Positions 22,658-34,600 of a stretch of DNA of 64,000 bases are shown here, in pieces. The stretch lies in the NCBI GenBank assembly GCA_033060915.1, contig CM065389.1, positions 18,456,001 through 18,520,000 on the forward strand, in the 5' to 3' direction. This stretch comes from Euryodendron excelsum (Eukaryota > Streptophyta > Magnoliopsida > Ericales > Pentaphylacaceae). Under the pieces are notes generated by a model, which was given only the letters and a program-made list of their open reading frames with translations, had not been told where the DNA came from and did no database searches. A program made the position numbers and the translations under genes. Every line of letters begins with the position of its first letter. The stretch's first letter is position 1.

Positions 22658-23396
22658 GGCGAAATACATAGAGTGATGGGTTGCCATGGCACCCTTAATT
22701 TTTGTATAACCTTTTTATATGGAGCGTAATTGAGTGAGGTTTTTGTAAAATTTATTTTATTGGCACTCCCTATAATTTATAATCAAAATCTCTGATCCAA
22801 CAATATACAAAAGTTTTGTACATTGAACTATGAATTCTATCAATTTTCTTCATATGCATCCTAACTCAATAAATCAGCATTATATGGACTTTTAAATCAA
22901 CAATATGTGTGTTTTTAATGTGTATCATTCAAAAAGTCTCACCAAATACACATAAGAAGGCTATTTAAAAAAAATCAATTTTTATTTTAATAGATAATTG
23001 ATGTACTAAGAAATAATTAATCTATATTTTTTTTGTCTTTTGGACAACTTGTATAGACTTGTAGTTTAATAGATATTAAGTTTTATAAAATTAAGATTTT
23101 TATATAAGCTGGTTATATAAGACTCGACCACTTTTTAGATTTTTTTTTTTCACAATTGGAGTACTTACAAAAAAAAAAAGTTATATTTTAGTCATATTTT
23201 GTTAAGGAGGAATGAAAGCTAATTTTATTTTTTATGTAAAAATTTAGTCTTGCATCCTACTATATATCTCATACTTGAACTTAAAAATATGTGAAAAAAA
23301 AACTTAAAATAGAGTATTTGTATAATAATTGTATCAATAGGTAAAAAATTTTGTTTTAAGTTGGCACCTCTGAAATAAAATCTTAGCTTCGCCGCT
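22658..23396. mobile_element. Inverted-repeat element flanked by a 12-bp direct repeat
   Basis: AATTATAGTCAA occurs at 22646-22657 and again at 23397-23408. Between them the ends read GGCGAA (left) and TTCGCCGCT (right), an inverted repeat of at least six bases. The right end, read on the minus strand, has the GGCGAAGCTAAGATTTTATTTC segment, similar to sequence that often marks ends of plant repeats. The 739-bp interior is AT-rich with no coding. The superfamily is uncertain because 12 bp is long for Mutator (9) and the end is not a poly(A) tail. Confidence 0.5.
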
Positions 23397-23661
23397 AATT
23401 ATAGTCAATCTGGCTAGAGTAATAACTAATAAAGTTGATACACTCTTAGTTATGAGTCATGCATATGTTAGGAAAAACAGCATAAAAATGTAATTTTACT
23501 TTTTGTTTGGAAAACAAACATATTAACACAACAAACTACTATGTTAATTCTGATTTATATGAGAAATAGTTTAGGAGAATATAAACTAGAACACAAAATA
23601 TTTATATTATACAATATTATGCCATTATAATATGTACACAAATTTAAAGAAAATAAAAAAT

Positions 23662-24183
23662 GGTAAATTACACTTTCACCATTGCATTTTACACTGAATC
23701 TCACTTCAAAACCTAATACTTTTAATTGTAAGCCCTTATACTTTTAATTTGTTACAATGTTACCTTTCTGTAAGCTCCTGTTTGTATAGTGGACAACCAA
23801 AAGCCATGTGTGTCTCACGCGATCCTTTTTCAATGGTCAAAATGTATGTTCACACTATTTTGGCTCTCAAACGCAACTCAGCCATCCCTTAATTGTGATG
23901 ATTGGGGTATTTTGTGACTTAAATTTTATTTTATACATAGAATAACTTGATTTTTAGAGGTTTTCAGAGAAATTAATGAGAGATGAGAACATTTGTGCGC
24001 CAAAATAGTGTGAGACGCGTTAGACGCATAGAGCTTTTAACCATCAATTACACAAACAAAATCTTAAGAGAATGTGAAATTACAACAAATTAAAACTATA
24101 TACATATAATTGTTACAATTGAAAGTATAAATCGTGATGTGAGATTCAGTATAAAGTACAAAAATATAAAATATAATTTACTC
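23662..24183. mobile_element. Long-TIR MITE (Mutator-like), copy A
   Basis: The left end GGTAAATTACACTTTCACC and the right end TATAATTTACTC are inverted copies. Shared segments run inward for about 110 bp: ACACTGAATCTCACTTC against GTGAGATTCAGT, and TTTTAATTTGTTACAATG against CAACAAATTAAAA. The same family occurs in intron 7 of the APX gene (37663-38211). No coding capacity. A clean target duplication was not found. Confidence 0.65.
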
Positions 24184-24244
24184 ACAGTTATATTCTTCTT
24201 CTTTTTAATTGGAAAAGCACCAAAGGCAAAAACATGACAGTAAA

Positions 24245-24470
24245 CTAAGACCTATCTCCCTCCACAATTCTCATTAGAGCTGAGGGGAGGGGAAATAAAA
24301 GAGAATTACAACCGGCGACATCAAGATTTTTCTTTGAAGCTAACCAATGGGCTGTCCCGTTAGCTTGGCGCTGGCACCATGAGAAAGACCACTGCCAGTT
24401 TGCTTTCCGCATTACAATATCCTGCAGAGTCCATCTAACCTCCGACAATTATATCTTGGGAATCAGGTTT
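24245..24470 (-). pseudogene. LINE RNase H fragment
   Basis: The minus strand reads LQDIVMRKANWQWSFSWCQRQANGTAHWLASK, in pieces RKANWQWSFSWCQ and RQANGTAHWLAS. This is the C-terminal helix and final catalytic region of the plant LINE or RVT_3-type RNase H domain. Only about 70 codons remain. It lies 60 bp from the end of the long-TIR MITE. Confidence 0.55.
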
Positions 24471-25003
24471 GCAAGAGAAAAATGAACCATCTCAATCAAA
24501 GTTTCATATAAACTATGTAAATTAAAATTAAATTATAAAACAAAATGAGAGCCACATATGCGCGTATCAAAATATAAGATGTGGCCAAATAATGAGCCTC
24601 ATATAGGCTCTAAAAACTAGTAGTTAATTTGTTATAGGACACTAAAGCCTAAATGATTAGTTACAGCCCAACAATAAAAACGAGTCATATAATATTTGAA
24701 CAGCCAGACTTCAAAAGCTTTTAAATTTTTAACTGAAGATTAAATTAAAAATTGCAAAATTAAAATTAAAGTAACTTCATAAACGCAGCATACAACATAA
24801 TTCGAGGCAGGCCGGTCCAAGCACGCTTGTGCTTCTATATATCAAAATAGGTCCCAACTGAAATAGGCCAAAGAGAGTACAAATTAGGAATATTTTACCA
24901 ATGCGAGACAATGCAAGTTTTAAAACTATTAGGAATCTAATTTTCTACTGTATTTACTTAAATTTATGAGTAATAGGCACTTATGTAGATCACATTATAT
25001 TTA
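24471..25003. other. Intergenic stretch, nothing recognised
   Basis: AT-rich DNA without a reading frame, repeat structure or RNA gene that I can support. Confidence 0.5.
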
Positions 25004-25062
25004 GGGAGTGTTTGGATTGTAACTTAAAAAGGCCATAAACCAAAATCTTAAACTAATTATAA

Positions 25063-25275
25063 GTGCCTGTTTGATACAATTTTTTTGTCAAACTTTTTTT
25101 AAGCTTACAAGCAAAAAAAACAAAGTTGTTCTTGCTTCTTTTGTTTTTCTGGTTTTACTTTAACTAAAGAGAAGTAAAAAAGTAAAAATAGAATAGCAAA
25201 AAAGTCAAAAAAATCTAACTTTTTTCCTTATAATCTTAAAAAAAGCTAGGCAAAAAGATAGTACCAAACGAGCCC
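25063..25275. mobile_element. Tourist-like MITE, third family, possibly nested
   Basis: 213 bp with ends GTGCCTGTTTGATAC and GTACCAAACGAGCCC, which are inverted copies with four mismatches, and TAA at 25060-25062 and 25276-25278. It lies inside a larger region (25004-25621) whose own ends, GGGAGTGTTTGG and CCAAACAACCTC, are also inverted copies. This suggests one MITE inside another. The outer element lacks matching flanking bases (TTA against TAA). Confidence 0.55.
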
Positions 25276-25624
25276 TAAATATTCACTTTTTTAAATGTCT
25301 TTTTAAAGCTTAAGTTAGTTCTAAAAAAATTATTTTTTTAAGCGGTAATACAAACATAAATTTAAAAAACCGCATACAAACACCTTCTTCGTTGCAATGG
25401 GGTGATTATATTTTAAAGTGTTGCTTGGGTGATCTGAATAATGGAACAAGTCAACTTCTATTAAGTTATCTGATTTTTGGAAAATTACCCTCTTTTTGGT
25501 ATGTTTTTGATCAATGTTTGGGCACTTATTATGAAACAAAGATGGGCATAAACTGATAGGTTTAAAACCAGTTAAGTTATGGCCCAATATAAAGTAATTT
25601 TGAGTCTTCCCAAACAACCTCTAA

Positions 25625-27439
25625 AATTCACAAATTAGTCTTATACTGGTATGGCTCATTAGATAGACAACCCCATACCAACGCAAGAAGCTTGAAGTTG
25701 AGAAAACAACATCTAGATATACGTTTCCTCTTGGTGAATTCTGACTAGCTAGCTAGAACTCTATTTTGTTTTCTAGGCATTTAGAGAATACTTCTAACAG
25801 CCGAATGGCCTTCCTGTAAGTAACCTTACTCTCTCCACTTCTGCTGCCGCCTCAAACGGTTTCAAACTTTCAAAATTTTTTTTGTTTCCAAAAATAAAAA
25901 TTCTAATTATTTTGAAACAACATTATTTTTATTTTTGTATAAAAATAATTTTAAAAACTCGAAAAATAATTTTTTGGCCCAAGTCAAAAAGCAGAAATCG
26001 ACGCCACGGTCAAACGAACAAAGTTATCTTCCATCGAATTATTGTGGAGTTTGTCTTTAACTTGGTGCAATGGTTGCTAGCTTCAAATATATCTTTTTGT
26101 TTTCGGAAAATGCCACCTGATGCAGGATATCCTTTTTCCTTGTGTGCTGATGTATTATATTATTATCATGTATAGGTTCAATGATTAATTATATTATGAC
26201 CGTTTGATCTTAGCCACTCACAAATCTAACGGCTCACAAGCATAATGAGTATATAGTTATGGGCGGATGCAAGAAGAGGCTGCCCTAATAAATTGACTAC
26301 TTTTATTTATTTATTTTTTTAAATTTATGTGTATTTATTCGATTTTAAGTTACAAATATATGTTTTGTCTCTACTGAAATTACAAATATTTGCATTTGCT
26401 TCTTTTGAATTTACTAACACCTATATTTGTCCTAACTTAATATCACTAAATCTATAGCAAAAAATATATATATCTCATTAATCATTTATTATTTGGCAAA
26501 TATACAACACCATCCCAATTAATCCTTTATGATATCTATTTATAGAGTCTTGGTTACCTAAATACCAAAATCCCTTCTTGAAATTTTGAATCTTAACCAA
26601 CCAAATTTGAATTAAAATTTTTAATAGAATTTTTGTGTACTACTTTTATACAATAACAATGCCCTTTTTTCAAGGTCTTTTATATAATTATTTCTTTATT
26701 TGTCAAAAAAAAAATATTGTCAACAAAAAAAAATTCGTGTATAATTATTTATAAATGTTGCCCCAAAAATCCTAGATCCGTGACTATCCCCAACGTGGAA
26801 TAACTACTTCATCTGTAGCTCAGAACTCAATGGCACCATATGGACCAGCCCAAGAACTATGCAGGAGCTCCGCCACTGCCCTCGGGCAGGGAACACTAGT
26901 GAACAAATTGTTTAATCCTTGGAAATTAGAGAGATGTAGAACCTATCATCGGCAAGACTGAGTTGATGCTATAGGGATGTAAAAATCTCGAGTCGAGCGG
27001 AATCGTGTTTGGTTTGAAAATTTTAAAGAGTTTGAAAATATATTTTTGTTTTTTTTTTTTAAACAAATCTCAAATAAATTTTAATTGAGTGGATCACAAG
27101 CTAAGCTCGAGCTCGATTTATTATACATCCATGAGCTTATCGAACTCAATTTTGAGTCGAGTTTAAAAGATTAATGAACTTCAAAATATATTCAAATTTA
27201 ACTTGTTTACATAACAAATTGATCATGAACAAACTAAAAGTTAAATTCGAGTAGCTTATTTCATTTTACATAGCTTGGTTTGGAGAGGATAAAGATTGGT
27301 ACTGTAAGCTTTCAGCCACTGTTATTCTTCTAAACATAGAGATAGGGTTATGAACGAGATTGGTTTGCAATTGCAACCAGATCTAATTGCATTGATTCCA
27401 TTAAAGAAGGGTTAGCTAGAATTCTTGGCGACATTGGCA
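25625..27439. other. Intergenic stretch with repeat-like fragments
   Basis: No gene seen. Between about 26265 and 26790 the flanks GGGCGGATGCAAGA and TCCTAGATCCGTGACTA look like degenerate inverted ends of an old element. TATATATA and poly(A) runs occur at 26465 and 26705-26735. At 26990-27240 there are repeated CTCGAG/GAGTCGAG-type motifs. Confidence 0.4.
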
Positions 27440-27560
27440 TCCCCTCCAACTGGGTGGATCAAGCTTAACACAAATGGTTGGGACAAGGTTTACCATAAAA
27501 CAAATAGGGGTAGGGGTGTGTTAATTTTATGATAAAAGGGGCCAATCCTTAGGGGGGCAA
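27440..27560 (+). pseudogene. LINE RNase H fragment, N-terminal part
   Basis: The + strand reads PPTGWIKLNTNGWDKVYHKTNRG, in pieces PPTGWIKLNTNG and KTNRGRGVLIL. This resembles the start of the RVT_3 RNase H domain (usual LNTDG), with the first catalytic Asp changed to Asn (AAT). About 40 codons remain before stops. Confidence 0.45.
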
Positions 27561-29362
27561 GTGTTTTGGGCATTACGTAGGGTACTACCAAAATATAGTT
27601 CTAGCGAGTTCAACTGGATGGAAAAATGAATTCTTGTAGGTGGGTAGGATGGCTGCCTTGGCCCCATGGCCGCCCATTATTTATAATACTTGAAAATGTT
27701 TTAGGCTCAAATATATTGATGGGCAAGTTTGAAATTTTTGTTTAAAGTCTATTCCAACCCAAAATATATGTCAAATAATATATACATATATGTATATATA
27801 TATATATTTTAATATATATGTGATTAGATCTCATGATATTTAAAACTATTTTTAGGGAAGAAAATTATTTATTAAAAATATTTTAGATTAAATGACTGGG
27901 CTTGAGCATATTTTTAATTTGCACGAGTTTGGAATTTAATTTTAAACCCAATTAAAATTATTTTAGCATAAGTCCTGTGAGCCGACCTGACCTATGTCAA
28001 CCTTTAAGTTACACCCTTGTTTTAGTGTATTACTTTCATTATGACCTTTATCTTTTATATATTTTGTGGGTCTAATGCTTAAAGATTGATTGTAATCACT
28101 AAAAATTTGTCCAACTAAAAGGTTCGTACGGTAATCCTCTACTGTAAAAGCAAGCTCTAATTCCACATTACAGGATACTCCCGTTTGAAAACTGTCATGC
28201 TCTAATTTCACATTTATCTCTTGTTAAACGTTATGGCACATTGCTGAAGTACAAATTTAACAGTCTTGCAATGAACCAAAGTTAAAAATTTTTAGGCTTC
28301 GTTAGAATTTAAGGCATCCGTGTTCGCGTAGTAGAGTTAACCATTTATATTATTATAAAACAAACACTGAAATTTGGTATGTGAAGTCTTTGTTTATGAT
28401 AAATTTGTAATTTAAACAAAATTTTTATTTAGTAAATTAGTGAAATTTTTAAGTTAATAAATTTAGTGAAAGTAATAGACACACATGTGTGCCCACACCA
28501 CCTCTAGTTTCTTATAAGTGGGCCACATCTACACGTCTAACCACAGTATAATTACTCTAAAAAGAGCCAGCAGTGCTTTTGACAATTGTCAAGCCCACTT
28601 ACATTGACATTTTATCTCACTTGGTGGAATATTTCATCAAGTCATAATTTTTTTTTATTATCCTGTATAGATGATATTAAATAATTTTAGAGTAAAGGTC
28701 GATTAAGAATTCAAAGGCCCGGAATTGGAGATCAAATTGCAAAATTACTCTATGAGATTCATAATCGTAAAATTAACTGTATTGAGATTCCTTATTTCTT
28801 TATTTCTCATTATGAGAAAAATAATATTTTTACATTAACGTAAAGCCACGATTCATTTGTGGAGTTGATTAAAAAAACATGGTGGTTTTAAAATTTATTT
28901 CCCAACTTAGATGATTTTAAACTTATTAATTAAACTTAAGTTATTCTACAAGCTATATTTTTTAAAACACAACTTTAAAATTGAAGTTAGGTCTTAAAAA
29001 TGCGACTTGTGCTATTTAAAGCTACACTAGTTTGTATAATTTTTATTTTATTAATTAGATATTTAAGTCAACACGACTCAACTAATCTCAAAACCCATAC
29101 ACTTTCTGTCTTGCACACACTCTGGGTTGTACATAAACTTTCATTTGTCTCTCTTTGGGAAATTGGTATAGGAAAAAAAGACACAGCCAGCCACAACATA
29201 AATCTGAGCCCATCACCAAACACGCGCACAAATACGTGTCCTTTCATCATTGGCTGAAGTTGAATAACACTATTACGGTCTCACGACCCAAAAAGCAGGA
29301 CCAGCCCGGACAGGGCAGCGAGCAGAGATTTATGTAGATGCAGAGAGACGGTGAATGATCGA
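27561..29362. other. Intergenic DNA and 5' flank of the APX gene
   Basis: A (TA)n-rich segment lies at about 27780-27820. No other gene is visible. The last few hundred bases before the APX start (CAGCCCGGACAGGGC near 29302) should hold promoter and 5' UTR. A TATA-like ATATTTAA is at about 29059-29066, but the transcription start cannot be read. Confidence 0.45.
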
Positions 29363-29575
29363 ATGGCCGAGCGTCTCTCTCTCACATCTTCCTCAGCATC
29401 GTCAATGGCTTCTCTTTGTGGTGCCGCCGCCGCCGCCGCTTCTCGCCTCTTCCCGTCCGCCTCTAATGCTAGTCTTTCTCTCTCCACTGCGTCTCCTTCT
29501 CTTTCTCTCTCATCCTCTTCTTCTCTCAAATGCCTCCGATCATCTCCTCTTCTCTCTCATCTTTTCCTTCGCCAG
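29363..29575 (+). other. Exon 1: chloroplast transit peptide
   Basis: 71 codons rich in Ser, Ala and Leu with almost no acidic residues, including a run of six alanines after MASLCG. This is the composition of a stromal transit peptide. Exon 2 continues it ([18 protein letters not shown]) before the mature enzyme begins near [17 protein letters not shown]. The GCC and TCT repeats make this exon prone to length change. Confidence 0.85.
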
Positions 29576-31558
29576 GTTCACTCTCTCTCTCTCTCTCTAT
29601 ATATGTACATATAGGTGATATATGTGTTTTTCTCTCTCTAAATATTATTTGAAGTGTTTGTTCCTGTCATTGAATTTCAGAGGTCACCATTTTGTGGTGC
29701 TACTGGAAGTTTCAGTACAGTTGCTTCTCCGAAGTGCTTTGCGTCTGATCCCGATCAACTGAAGAGTGCAAGAGAAGATATCAAAGAGCTTCTCAGGACT
29801 AAGTTCTGCCATCCGATTCTGGTAATATCTCGTATTCTCTGATACGAACGCGACTCTCTGTGTGTATTTGCGTCGACAGCTGCACATACATAAGATACAT
29901 ATATATACATTCATGTATAATTAACCAAATGTGTTTGGTGACGAGTCCAGTAATGTTAGTTGAATTTGTATGTATGCTACTAATTCCAGTATTTTTGGCA
30001 TTTTCTGAATCGTAGCTCGCTTGGATAGAGAATTTGTGTTGTTCTTCCATTTCTCTTCAAGTTCACGTTTTCCTGCTTACTATTGTCTTTCCAGAAAGCG
30101 TCAATTCAGCCTCTATCGTTAATGAATTGAAAGAAATATTTGTTTTGTCCTCGTCGTTATACATGAAAATAAGATAAAACGTTAATTAAGCCTACTAGTT
30201 GTGTAATGTTCCGCCAAGAATCATAATATTGAAATCTTAATGCAATTCATTATCCTTTCTATTCCATGACCAAAAAAGGGGAAACGAAGACCAAACAATG
30301 GGTAGAGGCCAGGGATGACTATTTCTCTCGATTGTGGTCTTGGTACTCACAGATTGGGCTGAATGAATACCTCATGTTGGTGGTTTTGGAGCATGTGTTG
30401 GGGCATCAGTGTCAATTTATGCTGGTTCGTGTTAGACTGAGAGCAGCAGTAAAGAAAACGTGAAATGATCATTTTCTTTTATCATTACCGAACGAAGTTT
30501 CTCCAGAGTAACGCATTTCAATGCATCTAGAAATTTCGCCTTCAATTACATGTCACGAACTTTTGTTCATCTAGAGTGATGCTTGCAAGCTTCAATATAG
30601 GATATAAACTAGCCTAGATAAAGGTTGGAAGCTTTCCCTTGTGAAATTTTCTTAATGGTTGCTATAATTGTTGGTTCTGGCTATTGAAGTCAATGTTAAC
30701 TTTCCCGTCCCTTGACATGAGGGATTCTCTTTCTTTTTTGTATCATTTGTATATGTTGGTTAGTGGACAGCAGCAACATTAACTCTATATGTCTGGGATC
30801 CTAGACATGATAGAGACACTTTCTACGGCTGAAATTAATGTTTATTAGGGAGGTAACATACGCAAAAGGCTAACAACACCAAACAATACTTCTGTTACCG
30901 GAGTTTAGGATTCCAGGAAGAAGAAAGAGGAGGAAAATGGCCAAGATGAAGTTCAATAATATCCAATAAGTTGCATGTCCTACTGAGAAAACCTAACGCC
31001 ATGGCACACAAGACAAAAGTGCAGAGACGACCTTTCAAGTTTGAAGGGATTATTCACCAATTTTCCAAATGCAGAGACATGATGTACAAGGGTATGGGGT
31101 TAGCACATGTCGAAAGCACTTGTCTATGAGGTGATTCAAGAAGATAGGCCTATGATAAAGACAGTCACAAATAGTGTTGTTGGTCTCCAAAACTATGGGA
31201 GAGGAGAGTGGGAGGAGAATATGGGCAAAGAGAACAATTTAACTAGAACTTGTATTTTCACCCATTGCTGCTCAAAACCTCTGTAATTACATGTGTCCTT
31301 TGGTCTGATTAATGATAACTGTTTTTCAACAAGCAGCAGAAAAATGTGACCTAGTTCTCTCATTGACACTTAGGTATCTAATGTGAATTTGTTTTGCTTA
31401 ACTTATAAACGATTCACCTGTATCTCCTCCACTTGTTCTCATAGTAGCTCTAGCCTCATCTACCCTATGACATACTGTATTTACTAATACTCCTTTGTGC
31501 ATGTTTTTTTTTTTTTTTTTCATCTTTTTTTGGTTGGCGTTTTATTGGTTCTTTGTTT

Positions 31559-31606
<48 letters not shown>

Positions 31607-34600
31607 GTTAGTTTGTTCGGTTCATATCTTTAGAATGACCCACACTGATTAACGATGTTCTTGTTTTATGTTTAGGCTTTAATCATCCTGTCCTTGAGTT
31701 TCACCATGTGAATCTTAGAATCAGCACCACAATAAATTGCTCATCTGCAAATATCATGCTTGTATATGGCCCCAGAATGCTTGGTCTGTATTGATGCTTT
31801 CTTTGCCTTTGTTAAATTCTGAGTAAATCATTCTATTCTTTGGACAACTCTACCTCAATTAGGATACCTCTGTTTGTACACGCTTTTCAACTTGTCTTCT
31901 TTCTCAGACTTCCTTTAGGATATTTGTTTTGTAATAACATTTTTAGAATTGCCAACCTGCAATAGGGGACACATTTTGAGGTTGAGATTCAAAGCTAGCT
32001 TGAAGCCAATTTTTTAAAAAATAATAACAGTTAACCAAGTTGACCATTGTATTTAATAGACAGCCATCCTTAATAAGAATACCTTCAATTCACCATCTTC
32101 TTTCTCAGAGCTGTGTTTAAGGAATTTAGTATTGTAATGACATGATGTTGGAACTGCCACCCTAGAGGTACAAAATGTGAGGGTATTTTGAATGTAGGCT
32201 GAGATGGAGCTGGTTTTATTTGGACTGATGTACAGAGTAGGCAACTCCTTTGCCTTTCATCTGCTAGATATCCCTTTTGGCAACCACAGTCAGTTTGGGG
32301 ATTCCTTCAGAAAGGGGGGCTTTTCTTTTGATTTTGGGTTGGTCATCTAACTTTCAAGCCTGTTGGGATCTGGTTTCGCCTTTCTAATCGAGCCTTAGCT
32401 TTAGGAGGCTCTTTGGAATGTTCTTGCTAGTATTCTGGTTTTTTATTGATAGCTTCATTCCAAACATTTATAATTGCTCTTCCATACTAAGGAGGATTTC
32501 TTCTGAGTGTCCATTTTTTCTCCGGGACCCTCAGCGGATAGTCCTTTCATAGAAGTGATGCTTCACTGTGTCTTAAGGTGAGCAAAACAACTTATCCATA
32601 TAATGGTTTAGTTTCTGAACGACCCTTCTAACCTCCTTGGGGAAGTAATCTTGTAGGGTGCCCGACTGATGACTATTCTTTCTGGATAGAGTCATCCAAG
32701 GAATCTATATATCCTTCCCCAAGCTGATTTCTTATGCTTAGTTGGTTTGGTTCATATCTTTAGAAGGACCCACACTGATTAATGATGCTTTTGTTTTACG
32801 TTTAGGCTTTAATAATCCTGTCTTTGAGTTTCACTATGCGAATATTAGAATCAGCATCACAACAAATTGCGCTTCTGTAAAATATTATACTCATATATGG
32901 CCCCACAATGCTTAGCCTGTACTTTATTGATACTTTGCCTTTGTTAAATTCTTATCTAACCATTCTATTCAATAGACAACCATATCTCAATTAGAATACC
33001 TTCAACTCTCCGTGCTTTTTAACTCATCTTCTTTCTAAGACTTCATTTAAGATATTTGATTTTCTAATAACATAACGTTAGAATTGCCACCCTCCGATAG
33101 TGGACATACTTTGAGATTGAGATCCAAAGCCAGCTTGGAACCAATGTTTTTAACCAAAAGCAGTTAACCAAGTTGACCACTGTATTCTATTCAATAGACA
33201 GCCATCCTTAATTAGAATACCTTCAATTTGCCATCTTCTTTCTCTAAGTTTCTTCTTCCCTTTTTGTTTCTTCTTTTTCATCCTTTTCTGTTTTCATGTT
33301 GTAGCAGTAGTGGAGCCAAGCTTGGGCCCAAATTCAATTAGTGTTTTTTTCTTAATATTTGTGGTGATTTGTGGATGTTACATCAATATATATTACCCAA
33401 AAAGCACCGACACTGACACGAAACGACACAGATACGTCGACACGGCGATTTTCAAAAAATGCAGGACACGATAAGGTGGGGACACGACAAAAAATATATG
33501 AATTGATATATTTTTTATATGTTAATATATAAATATATTATTCAAAGCTAATAAAAAATACGAGATAACACTAATTAAAATTAAAAAATCATATCTTCCA
33601 TAACTTAATTAAAGAATCATGTGCAATTAAAGAGTGCATAAATGACTTATGTTTCCAAGCAGTTAGCTGTTAAAATACTTTTAGTAATTGAACAACAGTA
33701 AGATGGGCATTACCTGAAAAGAGCCAAAAGGCACTGTCAATAAATTTGCATAAAATGAAACTAGAAATCGTTAACAGAAATCTTTAGGGATTGGGGTTCT
33801 TTGGTTAGAGTTTCTCTCTCTCTCTCTGTGTCTCTCTCTCTCCCCCCCTTGATCGACTTCAAATAATTGAACTGTTCTGTCTTTTTTTATTTTTCACATT
33901 CAAGATTTTAAAATTACAAAATATATCCCATCTTTTGTTTTCAAAATTTGTGGTAGAGCCCCCTCCGTGTCCACAAAGTGTACAAAATGTGACACGTGTA
34001 TCCATGAAGTGTCTGAAGAAAAATAATTAGACACGTCTGGCGGCGTGTCAGACAGTTGTCCAATGCGTGTCCGCATCCTAGAGGTGTCTAACAAGCCTAC
34101 GGGGGCCTCGGTTCAGTGTCCGTGCTTCTTAGTATATTACGAATTAAAATATACAAAAAATATATTTTTTTCGCGGTGTCCCTATCTTGGCCATATCCTC
34201 ACTATTTGAAAATAGTCGTATCCCATGTCTATATCCATACCGGTGTCTGTATCTTTGCTTCTTGGTATATATTCTTCAAAGGCGGATTTCTTATGTTTCT
34301 TTAGACAATTCTACATCTGTTGTATTTGGGAGGGCTTGCTTCGTGGCGAAACATTGAGCAATGCAAGCAGCCTGGTAAGCACTGGTTATCTGGGGACAGG
34401 TTAAGCAGGGGTGTTGAGCTTGCTTCTCATGAGATTGGGTGCGGTAATCAGAAAGAGGTTCATAAACCAGGCAAGGGGGCGGCGGGCGGGCTTTTGGGCA
34501 CACTGAAAAATAGAAGTGGATGGAAGGTGCTTTTCAGCTACAGTTGCAGGTGGGGTTGCTATAGTGGCTAGTTCCAAGGTTTTAACTATTTTTATTTTTT

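Noticed and set aside
29351..29362. Upstream GTG as the APX start
   Set aside because: Nuclear plant genes use ATG. The first in-frame ATG is 29363 and gives a normal transit peptide.
34320..34571. 83-codon frame in APX intron 2
   Set aside because: It lies on the sense strand within an intron, has no recognised domain, and an opposite-strand frame of the same length exists.
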